This document shows positions 9,026-16,771 of a stretch of 64,000 nucleotides of DNA, one piece after another. The stretch comes from JBAZCI01 sp041671025. GTDB lineage: Bacteria > Patescibacteriota > Patescibacteriia > UBA10025. Both the position numbers and the translations under genes were made by a program. The stretch lies in contig JBAZCI010000001.1 in the NCBI GenBank assembly GCA_041671025.1, positions 1-64,000 of the forward strand. Reading direction: 5' to 3'. Position 1 is the stretch's first letter; each line of letters opens with the position of its first letter. The notes under the pieces were generated by a model, which made no database searches, had not been told where the DNA came from, and saw nothing but the letters and a program-made list of their open reading frames with translations.

Positions 9026-9325
9026 ATGGCGAGTCCGAACAAGCTCAAAGCCCGTCTCGTGTGTACGTGCAATCATGTCACCGAAGTGCGACCGTCGCCG
9101 ACAGCAGACTGTGGTGACCTGAGCGACACAATCAATAAGTGCCCACATAAAGACTGCGCCGGACAGATAACCGGCTGGTCAATACAGATGCTGGATGGCA
9201 CGCCATTCAAATCTGTGGGCGATCCGATCCCTTATGCAGACGACCCTCTGGTTATTGACGACCTCACCATACTGCTCCTCAATGAGCAGAGTGTCGACGC
9301 CAATGCCGAACACGCAAGCGCATAG
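9026..9325 (+). CDS. Small orphan protein with probable zinc-binding Cys/His pairs
   Basis: A 99-residue protein. VCTCNHV near residue 12 and KCPHKDCAG near residue 39 give a C-x-C-x-H ... C-x2-H-x2-C arrangement like a small zinc ribbon. The C-terminal half is acidic (ADDPLVIDDL) and the end is low complexity. SD GGAGGG lies 3 nt before ATG. It is a self-contained cassette with its own promoter and terminator. No family is recognised; a metal-binding adaptor role is only inference. Confidence 0.7.
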   Translation: MASPNKLKARLVCTCNHVTEVRPSPTADCGDLSDTINKCPHKDCAGQITGWSIQMLDGTPFKSVGDPIPYADDPLVIDDLTILLLNEQSVDANAEHASA

Positions 9326-9349
9326 CTCATTCTCTCCTGCAACATTTTC

Positions 9350-9377
9350 CCGAGTCCTTACCGACTCGGCTTTTTTT
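9350..9377 (+). terminator. Terminator of the 99-aa gene
   Basis: CCGAGTC and GACTCGG arms are followed by C and seven T. Confidence 0.9.
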
Positions 9378-9382
9378 AGGAT

Positions 9383-9412
9383 AAAAAAAACCAGCAAAGA
9401 AAATTGCCGGTT
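9383..9412 (-). terminator. Terminator of the 154-aa gene
   Basis: On the minus strand the arms ACCGGCAA and TTTGCTGGT precede eight T. Confidence 0.8.
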
Positions 9413-9459
9413 AAAGTCACAGAGTACATCATTATTGCCTATTGTATTACAGAACGCTT

Positions 9460-9924
9460 CTACTCATTCGGAGTTAACGTTGTCCTCGGAATATTCTTGC
9501 GAATCTGATTACAATACTCCTCGAGTGTGCAATCCATGGATTTTGCTATTTGTTCCAGTTGATCCATGGCCGTCGAATATCCGACGAGAAATAGATACAA
9601 CGGGATCGCCTGCTCTTCATCGAGAGTCTTAATGTGCTCTTTGGTAAAATGAGATCGCGGACGCTCCCGATCCATCTTTTCGCTCAGATCAAGAAGGGCT
9701 CGCACGACGGTCTCGGGGTCAATCGGCTCGCCCTGAAGCGTAACAGGAACTTTGAGCTCATCAACAACTTCCCACAAGGTGACCAGAATGACGATATCAT
9801 TAACCACTGCGGTGACTGGGAACAGTCGTATCGCCTCATACGCCTTAGCGGCAAAGGTCTGGTTTACCGGACTGTCTTTGAAAAACCCCAGCGTTACATC
9901 GAATAAGAACTTTCGTAAGAGCAT
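9460..9924 (-). CDS. Hypothetical protein, 154 aa
   Basis: Start ATG follows SD GGGAGGGAG with 2-4 nt spacing. The protein is soluble and largely helical, with a hydrophobic stretch (LFPVTAVVNDIVILVTLWEVV, residues 34-54) that is probably buried rather than membrane-spanning. The tail ends TTLTPNE. It is monocistronic: a TTGACA-N17-TACAGT promoter lies upstream and a terminator downstream. No domain is recognised. Confidence 0.65.
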   Translation of the reverse strand: MLLRKFLFDVTLGFFKDSPVNQTFAAKAYEAIRLFPVTAVVNDIVILVTLWEVVDELKVPVTLQGEPIDPETVVRALLDLSEKMDRERPRSHFTKEHIKTLDEEQAIPLYLFLVGYSTAMDQLEQIAKSMDCTLEEYCNQIRKNIPRTTLTPNE

Positions 9925-9966
9925 TTCTCCCTCCCTATACGTTTACCAATTTTTACTTTTCGGGTC

Positions 9967-9995
9967 ACTGTAGCCCCCAACGGTTAAACTGTCAA
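9967..9995 (-). promoter_or_regulatory. Sigma-70 promoter of the 154-aa gene
   Basis: On the minus strand: TTGACA, 17 nt, TACAGT. Confidence 0.7.
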
Positions 9996-10040
9996 GGTGA
10001 AAAGTCTTAGCGCATAGAAGTCATTTGAAACTTAAAGTGA

Positions 10041-10062
10041 CCGCACCCTGAAAAGGGTGCGG
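10041..10062. repeat. CCGCACCC-family palindrome without a T-tract
   Basis: CCGCACCCT and GGGTGCGG arms enclose a short A-rich loop. It lacks a T run on either strand, so it is a poor terminator and better read as a dispersed palindromic element, like those at 12426-12592, 15980-16001 and 50422-50487. Confidence 0.6.
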
Positions 10063-10145
10063 AGGATATTTTCACTCCATAAACCTGTATAACTCGATAA
10101 CTCAATCAACTGAATTAACTAAATTAACTTCATTTCTCCTCCCAC

Positions 10146-10322
10146 TTACCCCTCAATCATCTTTCCAATCTTGTACCCTGCCCAGAGACCAAAAAAGCCG
10201 CCGATCGTGCTTCCAATAACGGATGACACTTCAAGCGCACTCGCACCCCACAGCGTCGGCAGATATCCGCCCAATGCGCCGCCGATAAAAATGAAAAGAT
10301 AGATAAATCCTTTTTTGCCCAT
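10146..10322 (-). CDS. Small glycine-rich double-pass membrane protein, 58 aa
   Basis: Begins MGKKGFIYLFIFIGGALGGYL. It has two hydrophobic segments (residues 6-22 and about 33-51) rich in Gly, with GSTIGGFFGLWAGYKIGK resembling a glycine zipper. It lies 30 nt downstream of the DEAD-box helicase stop codon and on the same strand, so it is likely cotranscribed. No clear SD is within 10 nt; an AGGGGGG lies about 18 nt upstream. Similar tiny membrane proteins are common but have no assigned role. Confidence 0.6.
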   Translation of the reverse strand: MGKKGFIYLFIFIGGALGGYLPTLWGASALEVSSVIGSTIGGFFGLWAGYKIGKMIEG

Positions 10323-10352
10323 ACGATGGTACCGATATACCCCCCTAGATGT

Positions 10353-11591
10353 TTACCTCCGTCCGCGACTGGAAAACGATCTGCCCCGCGAATGAGGCCG
10401 TCCGGAAAACTTGCGCCGTGGTGGATAATTGCCGCTAAACTGCTGCCTGCGCTGAGGTGCAGACGATACTGCAGCGGAAGATTCAGCTCCCACCACAAGC
10501 TGGGTACGGATCAAACGCTCGATGTCCTGAACATCTCGCCGTTGATCAGGCGTAGCGAATGAAATTGCTTTGCCTTTTTTCCCTGCGCGCGCGGTGCGGC
10601 CGATGCGGTGCACATAGTCATCGGGGGTACTCGGCAAATCATAATTGATCACTACTTCAATATTGCTCACGTCAATCCCGCGGGCGGCGATATCAGTCGC
10701 GACCAAAATGCGGTGTCTGCCGTTTTTAAATCCTTCGATGGCTGATTTCCGCTGAGCAAGCGTCCGGTCCGAATGAATTTCACTGGCAGCATGACCCATT
10801 TCTCGGATCGTTGCGGCAAGTTTTTTTGTTCCCCATTTGGTCCGAGAAAAAACGAGAATGGATCCGGGATACTTCTCAAGCATTTTGCCGAGCATCGGGC
10901 GCTTGTCAGCCGCCGAAAGAAAGATGACTTCCTGATCAATTTCCTTGACGGTCGTCCCCGGCCGGTCAATCTCGACGCGCAGAGGCAGGCTCATGTGTTT
11001 ATTCGCAATCGCAACGATCGGCTGCGGCATCGTCGCGGAAAACAGGAGTGTCTGACGTTGTTTGGGAACCTGTGCGAGAATTTTTTCAATCTGCGGCGCG
11101 AATCCCATGTTGAGCATCCGGTCAGCTTCATCAAGAACGACGATTCCTACTTTTTGCAGTAACGTCTGTCTGCGGGACAGATGATCGATCAACCGACCTG
11201 GAGTCGCGATGACCACATGCGGATTGTTTTGGAATGCGCGCACCTGCATCCCCATCGATGCGCCTCCGACAACAACGGCTGTTCGTAAGCCGATACCTCT
11301 CCCAAATTGCATAAAGACTTCTTCTACCTGCGCCGCGAGCTCGCGCGTCGGCACCAATACCAGGCCGTACGTTTTGAGCCGGGCAAGATTTTGCATCATC
11401 GGTAAACCGAATGCAAGCGTCTTCCCGGTCCCCGTCTGTGCGATACCAATCAGGTCTTTACCCTCGATTGCGAGAGGAATCGTCTTCGCCTGTATAGGAG
11501 TCGGTGTAGTAAACTTGTGCTTCTCGAGCATCTCAAGCAATTTCGGAGCGATACCGAGTCCGTAAAATGTGTTTTGACTGTCTTCTGTCAT
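10353..11591 (-). CDS. DEAD-box ATP-dependent RNA helicase
   Basis: A 412-residue protein with the full motif set: Q motif (FYGLGIAPKLL...TTPTPIQ), I AQTGTGKT, Ia PTRELAAQ, II DEAD in VLDEADRMLNMGF, III SAT, IV/V ATDIAARGID, VI HRIGRTARAGK. The C-terminal 50 residues are Arg/Gly/Ser-rich (GRPHSRGRSFSSRGRR), an RNA-binding tail of the RhlE/DeaD kind. It unwinds short RNA duplexes, probably in ribosome assembly or cold adaptation. It is followed by the 58-aa membrane protein gene. Confidence 0.95.
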   Translation of the reverse strand: MTEDSQNTFYGLGIAPKLLEMLEKHKFTTPTPIQAKTIPLAIEGKDLIGIAQTGTGKTLAFGLPMMQNLARLKTYGLVLVPTRELAAQVEEVFMQFGRGIGLRTAVVVGGASMGMQVRAFQNNPHVVIATPGRLIDHLSRRQTLLQKVGIVVLDEADRMLNMGFAPQIEKILAQVPKQRQTLLFSATMPQPIVAIANKHMSLPLRVEIDRPGTTVKEIDQEVIFLSAADKRPMLGKMLEKYPGSILVFSRTKWGTKKLAATIREMGHAASEIHSDRTLAQRKSAIEGFKNGRHRILVATDIAARGIDVSNIEVVINYDLPSTPDDYVHRIGRTARAGKKGKAISFATPDQRRDVQDIERLIRTQLVVGAESSAAVSSAPQRRQQFSGNYPPRRKFSGRPHSRGRSFSSRGRR

Positions 11592-11707
11592 ATATATACG
11601 TTAAAAATGAGTGGCAAAGCATGTGCTCCTGCCCTCAAAACGCTGGAATACTGCTCTGTACGGGTGTACCTTAGCACGAAGCACTGAATAAAGCCACTCG
11701 GATACCC

Positions 11708-11736
11708 TTGACTAAACAGGGCAATATATCTAAGAT
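11708..11736 (+). promoter_or_regulatory. Sigma-70 promoter of the 197-aa gene
   Basis: TTGACT, 17 nt, TAAGAT. Confidence 0.65.
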
Positions 11737-11778
11737 ACCGTATCAAAATAAACCGAAAACAAACAGGAGGTACGTAAC

Positions 11779-12372
11779 ATGATTGCAATCGCAAACCTGG
11801 AGAAATATTTCCAGGATCATCCGGAATTTACTAACCGCAAAATCGCCGTTCTTGAAGCTGCCAGGAACGTCTCAGAAGACGGCAATATTCTCGTCGGAGG
11901 AGCTGCCATGGAAATCCTTGGTGATCTTTCAGGCGCATTCTTCGATGAGATCGAGAACGATCCTGAACATCAGGAAATTGGAATAGCCGCGATACGTGCA
12001 TTTGAGGTTAAGACACGCAGACCGACGCCCGATGTTGTCCATGACACGCTGAGGAATTTCTTCTTCGGCACCGAGGACACCCAATCGCACAAGTCGTTCA
12101 GGAGAAAGGTCGAAGGAACTGACGTCGAAACAGTCTGCACCCTGCTTCAGACTCACGGCTTTGCTTTACAACAATATGCTCCCAGCCGTACGTCTGGTAT
12201 GAGCAGGATCTGCGGGGTGCGCATCGAGGAAATCACCTCAGTAAGCATCAAGAATACTGAACTACTCATTCACGGAATCACGTCGGACAGCGGGATAATT
12301 CACCTCGTCATACACCATGATTTCACCTGGGATATAAGTGCATACGAGAAACTGAGCATGTCAAAATCCTAA
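11779..12372 (+). CDS. Hypothetical protein, 197 aa
   Basis: Start ATG with SD GGAGG (8-nt spacing). The N-terminal half is helical and acidic (residues 5-75). The C-terminal half is predicted mixed alpha/beta (RICGVRIEEITSVSIKNTELLIHGITSDSGIIHLVIHHDF). There are no transmembrane segments or motifs I recognise. It is monocistronic, with its own promoter and a strong terminator immediately after the stop. Confidence 0.65.
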   Translation: MIAIANLEKYFQDHPEFTNRKIAVLEAARNVSEDGNILVGGAAMEILGDLSGAFFDEIENDPEHQEIGIAAIRAFEVKTRRPTPDVVHDTLRNFFFGTEDTQSHKSFRRKVEGTDVETVCTLLQTHGFALQQYAPSRTSGMSRICGVRIEEITSVSIKNTELLIHGITSDSGIIHLVIHHDFTWDISAYEKLSMSKS

Positions 12373-12401
12373 CCTTGGTTGCTATAACCGAGGTTTTTTT
12401 T
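12371..12401 (+). terminator. Terminator of the 197-aa gene
   Basis: AACCTTGGTT and AACCGAGGTT arms plus a T run; the left arm overlaps the stop codon. Confidence 0.85.
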
Positions 12402-12425
12402 ATTGGCATACGAGTGAGCCACATA

Positions 12426-12592
12426 CTCCGCACCCTAGAAAGGGTGCTCTTGGTATAATTTAATGGCACCGCAGCCTCAGCCTGTCTGCCGCCAGGCAGG
12501 CGGGCTGCTCTTTATCATTATATCTACCTAGCGCAGGCCGCTGTGCCTGCGCCGTATTTTATTAAACCAAGAGCACCCTTTAGGGTGCGGAG
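12426..12592. repeat. Composite inverted repeat: two CCGCACCC palindromes flanking nested GC hairpins
   Basis: The left arm (12426-12454) and right arm (12566-12592) are inverted copies of a CTCCGCACCCT...GGGTGCTCTTGGT unit, and each arm is itself a hairpin. The 110-nt interior holds further hairpins, including GCGCAGGC/GCCTGCGC and a CCTGTCTGCC/GGCAGGC palindrome. No ORF lies inside. The nested symmetry resembles a MITE-like or REP-type element or a structured transcript in the convergent gap between the 197-aa and DUF167 genes. Confidence 0.65.
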
Positions 12593-12603
12593 GTTAAGAC
12601 CCC

Positions 12604-12825
12604 TTATTTAATAATCTCAAATACTTTCTGTTTTGACTTCTCTCCCCTCACTAACCGTATCCGCGACTTTGGGATATCCAAATGATCCGCAAGTGCATCG
12701 ATGATCCCTGTATTCGCCTTACCTTCATGCGCAGGTGCATGCACAGAAATACGAAAATGCGTAGAATCTACTTCTACGACCTTTGTTAGCCGAGCCCCGG
12801 GTTTTGCGGTGACAAAAATATTCAT
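12604..12825 (-). CDS. DUF167 (YggU-family) protein
   Basis: A 73-residue protein matching the DUF167 pattern: VTAKPGA near the N-terminus, FRISVHAPAHEGKANTGIIDALA in the centre, then SRIRLVRGEKSKQKVFEI. The family is small, soluble and conserved, and its biochemical role is unknown. It is the last gene of a leftward set (cyclophilin, AI-2E transporter, DUF167), lying 20 nt after the AI-2E gene. Confidence 0.9.
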   Translation of the reverse strand: MNIFVTAKPGARLTKVVEVDSTHFRISVHAPAHEGKANTGIIDALADHLDIPKSRIRLVRGEKSKQKVFEIIK

Positions 12826-12845
12826 TGCACCGGTTGATCTCTCCG

Positions 12846-13901
12846 CTATCCCGACGCCGTGCGAAAATACTTCTGATACATTTCGAATGTCGTCACCAGG
12901 AGGATCATGATGACCGGCCCATAGATGAATCCGAGCACACCGAATACTTGCAAGCCGCCGATCACGCCGAGAATCACCAGCGCCGGGTGTAGCTCGGCCT
13001 TCTTTGACACGAGCTTCGGTCGCAGATAATTATCAATGTTACCGACAAGCAACACGCTCGCAAGTATCAGCATAATGCCCTGCCAGATATCGCCCGTAGC
13101 AAGCATAACGAGCGCGATGGGAATCATGACAAATCCGTATCCCACCATCGGTATGACACCAAGGAAAACCATAAGTAACGTCCAGAACAGCACATACGGT
13201 ACGCCGGCAATCGCCAGAAAAATTCCCGAAACGGCGCCCTGCACAAGCGCTACCAGCAGAGTGCCCTTGATCATCGATATAGACATCTCAAGTACACGTG
13301 TCGCATACACAACATCAATACGGTCATTCAAGGGGCTGACTTCTTCAAAAAACTTGAACAATTTATGATGAAGCGGAAATAACGTGTACAGCAGAATCAG
13401 GAAAATAATAATCCAAGTTACCGAATTAAACGCGCCTGAACCGATCGTTGGCAGGCGTTCGAGAAAAAACGATCCGACCGCCTGTGCCCAATTGCCGATT
13501 TGATCCTGCGCCTTATCTACTGTCAGAAGTTCCCGATCTCCCGGGAGTGAAGCAGAAATAGAGTTGATATCCTCAACAACACGTTCAAGTGTAATCGTAT
13601 TGCCCGTCTGCGCAAAATCCTCTTTGAACTGAATGATCTGATTTACGGTCAGACCGCCGACAAAGACTATGGGAATAAAGACGACCAAAAATACGAAAAT
13701 CACGGACAACACCGCCGAGAGTCGTTCTGCATTCCCAAAAAGTCGTAAAAAGAAATGATAAATTGGCTTGAAAAGTACCGCAAGAATAAGTGCCAAAATA
13801 ATGGCTGAAAAATACGGCCGCAATACCAGATACGACAGATAGACAATAACTCCTGCGACGATAAAGAAGAATATTCGTTTTTCACCCATAGAATGACTCA
13901 T
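12846..13901 (-). CDS. AI-2E family transporter (PF01594)
   Basis: A 351-residue integral membrane protein with about seven to eight hydrophobic segments. It has the family layout: two or three N-terminal helices, a central amphipathic region (residues about 85-150), then a C-terminal helix bundle with PMVGYGFVMIPIA and GNIDNYLRPKLVSKKAELHPALVILGVIGGLQVFG, the family's signature segment. Members include exporters and Na+/H+ antiporters; actual AI-2 transport is not implied. It lies 24 nt after the cyclophilin stop codon in the same transcription unit. Confidence 0.9.
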   Translation of the reverse strand: MSHSMGEKRIFFFIVAGVIVYLSYLVLRPYFSAIILALILAVLFKPIYHFFLRLFGNAERLSAVLSVIFVFLVVFIPIVFVGGLTVNQIIQFKEDFAQTGNTITLERVVEDINSISASLPGDRELLTVDKAQDQIGNWAQAVGSFFLERLPTIGSGAFNSVTWIIIFLILLYTLFPLHHKLFKFFEEVSPLNDRIDVVYATRVLEMSISMIKGTLLVALVQGAVSGIFLAIAGVPYVLFWTLLMVFLGVIPMVGYGFVMIPIALVMLATGDIWQGIMLILASVLLVGNIDNYLRPKLVSKKAELHPALVILGVIGGLQVFGVLGFIYGPVIMILLVTTFEMYQKYFRTASG

Positions 13902-13925
13902 AGGTATAGTATCGGCGTTAAGAAA

Positions 13926-14396
13926 TCAGGCGACGGTAACTGTGTTCATCGTATCCCCGACCTCAATCTGCTTCACTACCTCAATACCCGACGTCACTTT
14001 GCCAAAAATTGTGTAATCCTTTGGCAGGGTCGCGTTGTCTTCAAGCATGATGAAAAACTGAGAACCGTTCGTATCCGGACCGGCATTCGCCATCGCTACA
14101 ATACCCTCATCGTACTCTTTGGTAACTTTTTCATCCTCGAACTGATATCCCGGCCCGCCCGTGCCCGTCCCGAGCGGATCGCCTCCCTGAATGACAAATC
14201 CCGGCACGACGCGATGAAACGTCAGTCCGTTGTAGTAGCCCGCTTCCGCGAGATACACAAAGTTGCTCACCGCCTTCGGCGCTTCGTCCGCATACAGGTC
14301 AAATACGATAGTTCCTTTATTTGTCTGCAGAGTTACTTTTTTACCCTTGATGTGATCATCAGAGAGTACACCGGGGAATGAATATGTTTTGTTCAT
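13926..14396 (-). CDS. Cyclophilin-type peptidyl-prolyl cis-trans isomerase
   Basis: A 156-residue cytoplasmic cyclophilin. The motifs are FDLYADEAPKAVSNFVYLAEAGYYNGLTFHRVVPGFVIQGGDP (catalytic Arg in FHR), ANAGPDTNGSQFFI and TIFGKV. It catalyses proline isomerisation during folding. No signal peptide is present. It is the first gene of the operon with the AI-2E transporter and DUF167 and is divergent from the glycosyltransferase gene. Confidence 0.95.
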   Translation of the reverse strand: MNKTYSFPGVLSDDHIKGKKVTLQTNKGTIVFDLYADEAPKAVSNFVYLAEAGYYNGLTFHRVVPGFVIQGGDPLGTGTGGPGYQFEDEKVTKEYDEGIVAMANAGPDTNGSQFFIMLEDNATLPKDYTIFGKVTSGIEVVKQIEVGDTMNTVTVA

Positions 14397-14481
14397 AGAA
14401 ATAAGAAGAGTTAATAACCTGCAGGCATTTTCGCACAGATATGCATATTAATCAACGCTGTTCGTGGTATACTTGGCATAT

Positions 14482-15957
14482 ATGAAAGCGTTTTTGAAAA
14501 AATACGCGGAACAGTATGCGATCCCCTGCATTCTTTTTGTCGCCGCTGTTCTTCGTCTGTTTCAGCTGGGCAAACGGGATTTCTGGGTGGATGAAGCGTT
14601 CACCGGCATTGCGATTCGCGAATCGTGGAGCGGGATGATGACCATCCTTATGCATGACGTTCACCCGCCGTTATATTATTTTGGCGCGAAATTATTTTCA
14701 TCCGCGTTTTCATACTCAATCGTCGGCATCCGCCTGTACTCGGTCGTATTCGGCATCCTGTGCGTGTACATGGTGTACCTGATTGCGCGTGAACTCTACG
14801 GGACACGAGCGGGCAGGATCGCGGCATTGATCTCGGCAATTGCCCCGTTTGCGATACAGTACTCCCAGGAAGCGCGGATGTATACGCAGTACGCGTTCTG
14901 TATTCTTGTCGCCATTTATTTCCTTAGCCGCTCATGTAATTCTCCGAGAAAAATATACCCTATCCTTTGGGGACTCGCGTTGGGGCTAGGGATACTTACC
15001 CAGTACATCGCGCTAATCTTTGTGCCGATTTTTGTTCTCATCATATTAATATGGAAAAAAGAAGGTTCATACCAACCGGGCACCCGAATACGCAACATAG
15101 TCATTGGCCTAGCGGTGATGTCGGTGATTATCGCTCCATGGACAAGTCACGCAATTGATCAATACAAGCGGATGGAGGATGGATTCTCATGGACAACGAT
15201 ACCACAAGTCGCAGACATCATGAACACGGCGACCTCATTTATTCTCGGCGCCGCTCCCGGTGGATTATCACAAGGGCAGATCGCTCCCGCATATCATCTA
15301 CAAGGCGTCAACAAAAACGTCACCGGAATTGCTGTCCTTGCTCTCATTCTCTTAGCCGGAGGGATGCTCCTGCGGCACAAGAGGCACAAAGCTATTCCCA
15401 TACTGTTGCTCATCATACTGCCCCCTGCGACCTTGTACGTGCTGTCTCACGGAGATCATTCATATTATGTTTCACGTTACCTCATCCCTGTTTCGTTTAG
15501 TCTCTACATCCTCTTAGGCGCATGGATTGCGGGATTGAAACCTCGGCTCGCGTACATCGCCATCGTGGTATACCTTGCAGGCATTGCTCTAACCGCCCGC
15601 TTACCCGTTGAAACAGCGTGGAATGCATTTGCTCATGCGAATACAGGACAAAAAAATTACTATGCCCTCAATCCGTTTGATTATGTCATCGCCAAATATT
15701 ACGTAGGCGCAGACCATCTCACACTTTTTAATGTCGATAACCCGAACGAGCGACCCGTGTGGTGGGCGGCAATAGGTGAAAGTCTGGTGAGCACAAGCAA
15801 TCCGCATGATCTCGTCACACGCCCCGATCCGGTCATCACGTTCTTGCCCCTGCATATATCACAAAAAGTTCCGACGAGCTTGTCATCTGTCGAATTCGAT
15901 ATCATTGATAGTTTCGGAACACTCTACCTCGTGCGTCCACGAGCATCCAACGAGTAG
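14482..15957 (+). CDS. GT-C membrane glycosyltransferase (ArnT/PMT-like, GT39/GT83 superfamily)
   Basis: A 491-residue polytopic protein with about eleven hydrophobic helices. The first outer loop carries DFWVDEAFT (the catalytic Asp-Glu of GT-C enzymes), followed by HDVHPPLYYF and SQEARMYTQY, typical of ArnT/PMT-like transferases. They use a polyprenyl-phosphate sugar donor and act on the outside of the membrane to glycosylate lipids or proteins. The ATG at 14482 is preferred over an upstream GTG because it matches the family's cytoplasmic Lys-rich start. The acceptor is unknown. Confidence 0.85.
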   Translation: MKAFLKKYAEQYAIPCILFVAAVLRLFQLGKRDFWVDEAFTGIAIRESWSGMMTILMHDVHPPLYYFGAKLFSSAFSYSIVGIRLYSVVFGILCVYMVYLIARELYGTRAGRIAALISAIAPFAIQYSQEARMYTQYAFCILVAIYFLSRSCNSPRKIYPILWGLALGLGILTQYIALIFVPIFVLIILIWKKEGSYQPGTRIRNIVIGLAVMSVIIAPWTSHAIDQYKRMEDGFSWTTIPQVADIMNTATSFILGAAPGGLSQGQIAPAYHLQGVNKNVTGIAVLALILLAGGMLLRHKRHKAIPILLLIILPPATLYVLSHGDHSYYVSRYLIPVSFSLYILLGAWIAGLKPRLAYIAIVVYLAGIALTARLPVETAWNAFAHANTGQKNYYALNPFDYVIAKYYVGADHLTLFNVDNPNERPVWWAAIGESLVSTSNPHDLVTRPDPVITFLPLHISQKVPTSLSSVEFDIIDSFGTLYLVRPRASNE

Positions 15958-15979
15958 CCGGAAAAGGCATCTATACTAA

Positions 15980-16001
15980 GGGCACCCTTTCAAGGGTGCG
16001 G
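15980..16001. repeat. CCGCACCC-family palindrome after the glycosyltransferase gene
   Basis: GGGCACCCTT and AAGGGTGCGG arms. It has only ATTTATT on the plus side, so it could act as a weak terminator; the same unit recurs elsewhere in the window. Confidence 0.55.
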
Positions 16002-16019
16002 ATTTATTATTCAAAAATC

Positions 16020-16298
16020 TTACTCTCCCAACACCTTCCTGGCAATCAAAAACGGGATCAGTACATACAACGTCGTATCCCTGACAAGATAATACACAAA
16101 AATCGCCAGTATCATCTTCCAGCCGTATTTCTTGAATAAGAACATAAATCTCCAGCGAAATTTGGAAAATACGGATTGAGCAAATTCTGCAGGCACGGTT
16201 TGAAAAAAATCCTTACGCACCTGAACGGCCAGATTTTTAACCCGGCGCAAAATATGCGGGCGCTTTTCAATTGAAGCAATCGGTAAGCTGTCTTCCAT
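16020..16298 (-). CDS. Hypothetical small membrane protein, 92 aa
   Basis: A basic N-terminal 45 residues with many Arg/Lys is followed by a hydrophobic segment (MILAIFVYYLVRDTTLYVLIPFLIA) that spans the membrane once or as a hairpin. It starts 5 nt after the stop of the heme-monooxygenase-like gene and is probably cotranscribed with it under the Fur box, so an iron-linked role is possible but unproven. I recognise no family. Confidence 0.6.
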   Translation of the reverse strand: MEDSLPIASIEKRPHILRRVKNLAVQVRKDFFQTVPAEFAQSVFSKFRWRFMFLFKKYGWKMILAIFVYYLVRDTTLYVLIPFLIARKVLGE

Positions 16299-16303
16299 GT
16301 CCG

Positions 16304-16636
16304 TTATTCGGCAAAAACAGTATACTTCTCCACTTTTGACGTCAGTGCAATTTTTCCGTCAGCATCTTTAAAGTCAGCCATCCGACGGTGCCCCTCGTGA
16401 AATTCCGGACTCCCGACCCATGCGTTAAAATCAGCCTCCGATTCCCAGTGCGTCATGACGGCATATTCATTGCCGGCGCTTGGTTTCAAAATTTCTGCCT
16501 TGATAAATCCCTGCCTCCGATCCACCGCACCCGCACGACTCAAAAACGCCTGCTCAAACTTTTCTCGGAAAGATTCGGGAACAGTCATCTTATTTATAGC
16601 AACAAACATGGTTTTTTTGGTATTAACCTTACTCAT
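16304..16636 (-). CDS. Antibiotic-biosynthesis-monooxygenase-fold protein, HmoA-like heme monooxygenase
   Basis: A 110-residue ABM-fold protein: MFVAINKMTVPESFREKFEQAF, GFIKAEIL, YAVMTHWESEADFNAWVGSPEFHEGHRR. The W-ESEADFNAW-S-EF-H pattern is that of HmoA/HmoB/IsdG-type heme-degrading enzymes. An internal ATG at 16609 matches the usual family start and may be the true one; neither start has a good SD. A Fur box overlaps the 5' leader, which supports a role in releasing iron from heme. The 92-aa membrane protein gene follows after 5 nt. Confidence 0.75.
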   Translation of the reverse strand: MSKVNTKKTMFVAINKMTVPESFREKFEQAFLSRAGAVDRRQGFIKAEILKPSAGNEYAVMTHWESEADFNAWVGSPEFHEGHRRMADFKDADGKIALTSKVEKYTVFAE

Positions 16637-16640
16637 TTCT

Positions 16641-16661
16641 TAATGAGAATGATTCTCATTA
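16641..16661. promoter_or_regulatory. Fur box upstream of the heme-monooxygenase-like gene
   Basis: A 21-bp palindrome with TAATGAGAAT and ATTCTCATTA arms around one central G, the layout of classical Fur boxes. It sits in the transcribed leader just after the -10 (TATACT at 16674-16679), where binding would block transcription when iron is plentiful. Confidence 0.85.
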
Positions 16662-16673
16662 GATAGTAGATTC

Positions 16674-16702
16674 AGTATATACACAGTACTTACTATTATC
16701 AA
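16674..16702 (-). promoter_or_regulatory. Promoter of the heme-monooxygenase-like gene
   Basis: On the minus strand: TTGATA, 17 nt, TATACT; the Fur box begins about 12 nt downstream of the -10. Confidence 0.7.
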
Positions 16703-16735
16703 GGATTTGTATGTGGACAGGAAAAATGAGTACAT

Positions 16736-16765
16736 TTGACATTTGCAACTAAGTTGCATTAATAT
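16736..16765 (+). promoter_or_regulatory. Zur-like promoter with operator between -35 and -10
   Basis: TTGACA, 18 nt, TAATAT. The spacer holds a perfect 15-bp palindrome, TGCAACT-A-AGTTGCA (16744-16758), ideally placed to exclude RNA polymerase. The expected start site falls at or next to the ATG at 16772, so the mRNA may be leaderless. Confidence 0.75.
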
Positions 16766-16771
16766 GAAGAT

